7,140 nucleotides of DNA from positions 1 through 7,140 of the forward strand of contig JAUIEG010000133.1 of assembly GCA_030428745.1 (NCBI GenBank). The letters are read 5' to 3'. How positions within the stretch are numbered: the first letter of the stretch is position 1; every line of letters starts with the position of its first letter. Positions 5,428-7,140 of the stretch are shown here, one piece after another. Source of the DNA: Alphaproteobacteria bacterium. GTDB lineage: Bacteria; Pseudomonadota; Alphaproteobacteria; Caulobacterales; Parvularculaceae. A program made the position numbers and the translations under genes. The notes beneath the pieces are model-generated. The model saw only the letters and a program-made list of their open reading frames with translations, did not search any database and had not been told where the DNA came from.

Positions 5428-5807
5428 TAAGCGGCCTCCTCAACTTCTTTCACGACGATCGTGATTTCAGAAAACGGTTTTTGAATTCTGCCGACACGGC
5501 CGCGCGCGCGGGCTTTCCAGCGCTTCATGACCATATTTTTGCCGACGAAAGCCTGATCGACAACGAGCTGGTCGATGTCGAGATCGTGGTTGTTCTCAGC
5601 GTTCGCAATGGCGCTTTCCAGAACCTTTTTGACGTTCTGAGAGATACGTTTGCGCGAGAAGGTCAGCTCTGCGAGCGCCTTTTCAACCGGCATGCCGCGG
5701 ATGAGCTGCGCCACGAGGTTCAGTTTCTGTGGCGAGGTGCGGATCAGGCGGCCTTTGGCCATGGCCTGGGTTTCACCAACGCGCCGGGGATTTTTGCTCT
5801 GCCCCAT
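5427..5807 (-). CDS. rplV: 50S ribosomal protein L22, alphaproteobacterial long form
   Basis: Large-subunit protein whose long beta-hairpin lines the narrow part of the peptide exit tunnel. The 126-residue product has the L22 core: RTSPQKLNLVAQLIRG (23-38), helices through KVLESAIANAENNHD, and the hairpin loop region around VMKRWKARARGRVGRIQKPF (93-112), where macrolide-resistance changes occur in other bacteria. No insertion or deletion is apparent in that loop. The start at 5807 gives a roughly 15-residue N-terminal extension (MGQSKNPRRVGETQA) relative to an internal ATG at 5762. It is preferred because AGAGGA (5815-5820) lies 7 bases upstream, the rpsS stop is only 2 bases away, and alphaproteobacterial L22 proteins commonly carry such an extension. 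Confidence 0.97.
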   Translation of the reverse strand: MGQSKNPRRVGETQAMAKGRLIRTSPQKLNLVAQLIRGMPVEKALAELTFSRKRISQNVKKVLESAIANAENNHDLDIDQLVVDQAFVGKNMVMKRWKARARGRVGRIQKPFSEITIVVKEVEEAA

Positions 5808-5809
5808 GA

Positions 5810-6088
5810 CTATTTCCTCTTCGCCTTCTTGTCCGCGCCGTGACCATAATAGGACCGGGTCGGAGAGAATTCGCCGAACTTGTGACCGACCATGTCTTCA
5901 GTGACATGGACGGGGATGAATTTCTGGCCGTTATAGACGTTGAACGTCAGCCCGACGAATTGCGGCAGGATCGTTGAACGGCGCGACCAGGACTTGATCC
6001 CGCCTTTGTGTTTTCCGTCCTGCGACTCTTCCGCTTTCTTCAGGAGATAGCGGTCGACGAACGGACCTTTCCAGACTGAACGTGGCAT
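5810..6088 (-). CDS. rpsS: 30S ribosomal protein S19
   Basis: Small-subunit head protein that partners S13 and contacts the A-site finger and tRNA. The 92-residue product begins MPRSVWKGPFVDRYLLKKAE. It contains the conserved IKSWSRRSTILPQFVGLTF (31-49), VYNGQKFIPVHVTEDMVGHK (51-70) and the S19 signature FGEFSPTR (71-78), ending in a Lys-rich tail. The stretch ESQDGKHKGG (21-30) is the usual variable loop between the first helix and the core. Length is the normal 92. The ATG at 6086-6088 has GGAG in the 17-base gap after rplB. Its 3' end carries the ribosome-binding site of rplV. Confidence 0.98.
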   Translation of the reverse strand: MPRSVWKGPFVDRYLLKKAEESQDGKHKGGIKSWSRRSTILPQFVGLTFNVYNGQKFIPVHVTEDMVGHKFGEFSPTRSYYGHGADKKAKRK

Positions 6089-6105
6089 GTCGTTTTATCT
6101 CCGGC

Positions 6106-6945
6106 CTATTTCTTCTTCTTGCGCGCGTGACGCGAGCGCAGAATGAATTTGTCAGTTGCTTTATTCTTGCGGGTTTTGGCGCCCTTGGTCGGCTTGCCCC
6201 ACGGGGTGACCGGGTGACGGCCGCCCGAGGTGCGGCCTTCGCCGCCGCCATGAGGGTGATCGACCGGGTTCATCACGACGCCGCGCACGGAGGGGCGTTT
6301 GCCCTTGTGGCGATTGCGGCCCGCTTTACCGATCGACTGGTTCATGTGGTCCGGGTTTGAAACGGCGCCGATGGTGCCCATGCATTCGCCTGAGATCAGG
6401 CGAACTTCGCCCGACTGCATCCGCACCTGCGCCATGCCTGAGTCACGGCCGACGAGCTGGGCGTAAGAGCCGGCGGAACGCGCGACCTGGCCGCCTTTGC
6501 CTGGCTTCAATTCTACATTGTGAATGATCGTGCCGACCGGAATGGCCTTAAGCTTCATCGCGTTGCCAGGCTTCACGTCAACCTTTTCGCCAGCGATAAC
6601 TTTGTCACCGGCTTTCAGGCGCTGTGGCGCGAGAATATAAGCCTGCTCACCATCCAGATATTTCACCAGCGCGATGAAACCCGAACGGTTCGGATCATAT
6701 TCGAGACGCTCGACCTTCGCTTCGATGTCAAACTTGTTCCGTTTGAAGTCGACGAGACGGTAGGTCTTCTTCACCCCGCCGCCGCGGCGACGAACGGTGA
6801 TGCGGCCAGTATTGTTGCGCCCTGCCTTCTCGGTCAGGCCCTCCGTCAGCGATTTGACAGGCTTGCCCTTCCAAAGCTCGCTGCGGTCCACCAGCACCAG
6901 CTGGCGGCGGCTCGGCGTCGTCGGTTTGAATTTTCTCAAAGCCAT
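6106..6945 (-). CDS. rplB: 50S ribosomal protein L2
   Basis: One of the most conserved large-subunit proteins, required for subunit association and peptidyl-transferase centre assembly. The 279-residue product has the basic N-terminal region (MALRKFKPTTPSRRQLVLVD), then GRNNTGRITVRRRGGGVKK (42-60), the OB-fold core, the SH3-like domain with VARSAGSYAQLVGRD (154-168), and the hallmark NPVDHPHGGGEGR (226-238). His230 corresponds to E. coli His229, implicated in peptidyl-transferase function. The C-terminus TDKFILRSRHARKKKK is of alphaproteobacterial style. Length is within the 273-280 range. The ATG lies 15 bases after the rplW stop. The upstream sequence has only a weak AGG, so coupling to rplW translation is plausible. 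Confidence 0.98.
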   Translation of the reverse strand: MALRKFKPTTPSRRQLVLVDRSELWKGKPVKSLTEGLTEKAGRNNTGRITVRRRGGGVKKTYRLVDFKRNKFDIEAKVERLEYDPNRSGFIALVKYLDGEQAYILAPQRLKAGDKVIAGEKVDVKPGNAMKLKAIPVGTIIHNVELKPGKGGQVARSAGSYAQLVGRDSGMAQVRMQSGEVRLISGECMGTIGAVSNPDHMNQSIGKAGRNRHKGKRPSVRGVVMNPVDHPHGGGEGRTSGGRHPVTPWGKPTKGAKTRKNKATDKFILRSRHARKKKK

Positions 6946-6960
6946 TGGAATAAACCTGCC

Positions 6961-7140
6961 TTAAAGTCCGGTCGTCACATCGATGGCGTGACCTTCTTCG
7001 AGAGTCACAACCGCTTTTTTCACTGTGGAGCGCGTATAGCCGCGCCCTTTGAACTGTTTGTTTTTGCCTTTGACGCGCAGCGTGTTCACAGCTTTCACTT
7101 TCACCTTGAACAACGCCTCAACGGCTTCCTTGATCTCCGG
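6961..7140 (-). CDS. rplW: 50S ribosomal protein L23, C-terminal part (5' end beyond window)
   Basis: Large-subunit protein at the tunnel exit that docks trigger factor and the signal recognition particle. Only the last 59 codons and the TAA stop (6961-6963) are in the window. The minus-strand reading begins PEIKEAVEALFKVKVKAVNT and continues with LRVKGKNKQFKGRGYTRS, then KKAVVTLEEGHAIDVTTGL. This is the C-terminal two thirds of L23, including the helix that matches IK.AVE.LF.V.V..VNT and the basic loop KGK.KQFKGRGYTR. About 40 N-terminal residues are missing because the window ends, not because the gene is broken. The reading frame is open to the edge. The position directly before rplB is the standard S10-operon order. 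Confidence 0.95.
   Translation of the reverse strand, partial: PEIKEAVEALFKVKVKAVNTLRVKGKNKQFKGRGYTRSTVKKAVVTLEEGHAIDVTTGL

Noticed and set aside
4597..5430. A 277-codon open frame on the plus strand, antisense to rpsC and part of rplP.
   Set aside because: It lies wholly opposite well-conserved ribosomal genes, resembles no protein I recognise, and is expected from codon bias in GC-rich DNA, which keeps antisense frames open.
1..7140. Search for a mobile element, CRISPR array, tRNA/rRNA, defence system or other undescribed module.
   Set aside because: All sequence apart from short spacers is accounted for by conserved ribosomal protein genes in classical order. No foreign gene, direct-repeat array or inserted segment interrupts the operon.

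Overview
This window is an ordinary core-genome segment: the middle of a bacterial S10-spc ribosomal protein gene cluster, read entirely on the minus strand. Seventeen ribosomal protein genes are packed end to end. Sixteen are complete and one (rplW, at the high-coordinate edge) is cut by the window. In transcription order, from high to low coordinates, they are rplW(partial)-rplB-rpsS-rplV-rpsC-rplP-rpmC-rpsQ, then rplN-rplX-rplE-rpsN-rpsH-rplF-rplR-rpsE-rpmD. This is the classical order of the S10 operon followed by the spc operon, and rplO (L15) would be expected just beyond base 1.

The proteins look alphaproteobacterial. L22 begins with a roughly 15-residue extension (MGQSKNPRRVGETQA) of the kind seen in that class. 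L2 ends in TDKFILRSRHARKKKK, S14 is the long, zinc-free form, and S5 has a basic N-terminal extension. The DNA is moderately GC-rich by eye. I cannot place it to order or genus.

Spacing is tight throughout. Two junctions overlap by one base as TAATG (rplV/rpsC and rplN/rplX), rplX and rplE overlap by 8 bases, and most other gaps are 2-30 bases, usually holding a Shine-Dalgarno sequence that often sits on the upstream gene's stop codon. Only two spacers are longer. The 65-base rpsQ-rplN spacer is the S10/spc boundary and holds two small hairpins and a near-perfect Shine-Dalgarno. The 58-base rplE-rpsN spacer shows no clear structure. No stretch of 300 bases lacks a gene.

The genes act together: their products are structural proteins of the 30S and 50S subunits, including early assembly proteins (L24, S8, S17), the peptidyl-transferase neighbourhood (L2, L16), the exit tunnel (L22, L23), the mRNA entry channel (S3, S5) and the central protuberance (L5, L18). 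I found no mobile element, CRISPR array, RNA gene, toxin/defence module or undescribed system. The long plus-strand reading frames are antisense shadows of these genes. The findings below are modest and are scored accordingly.
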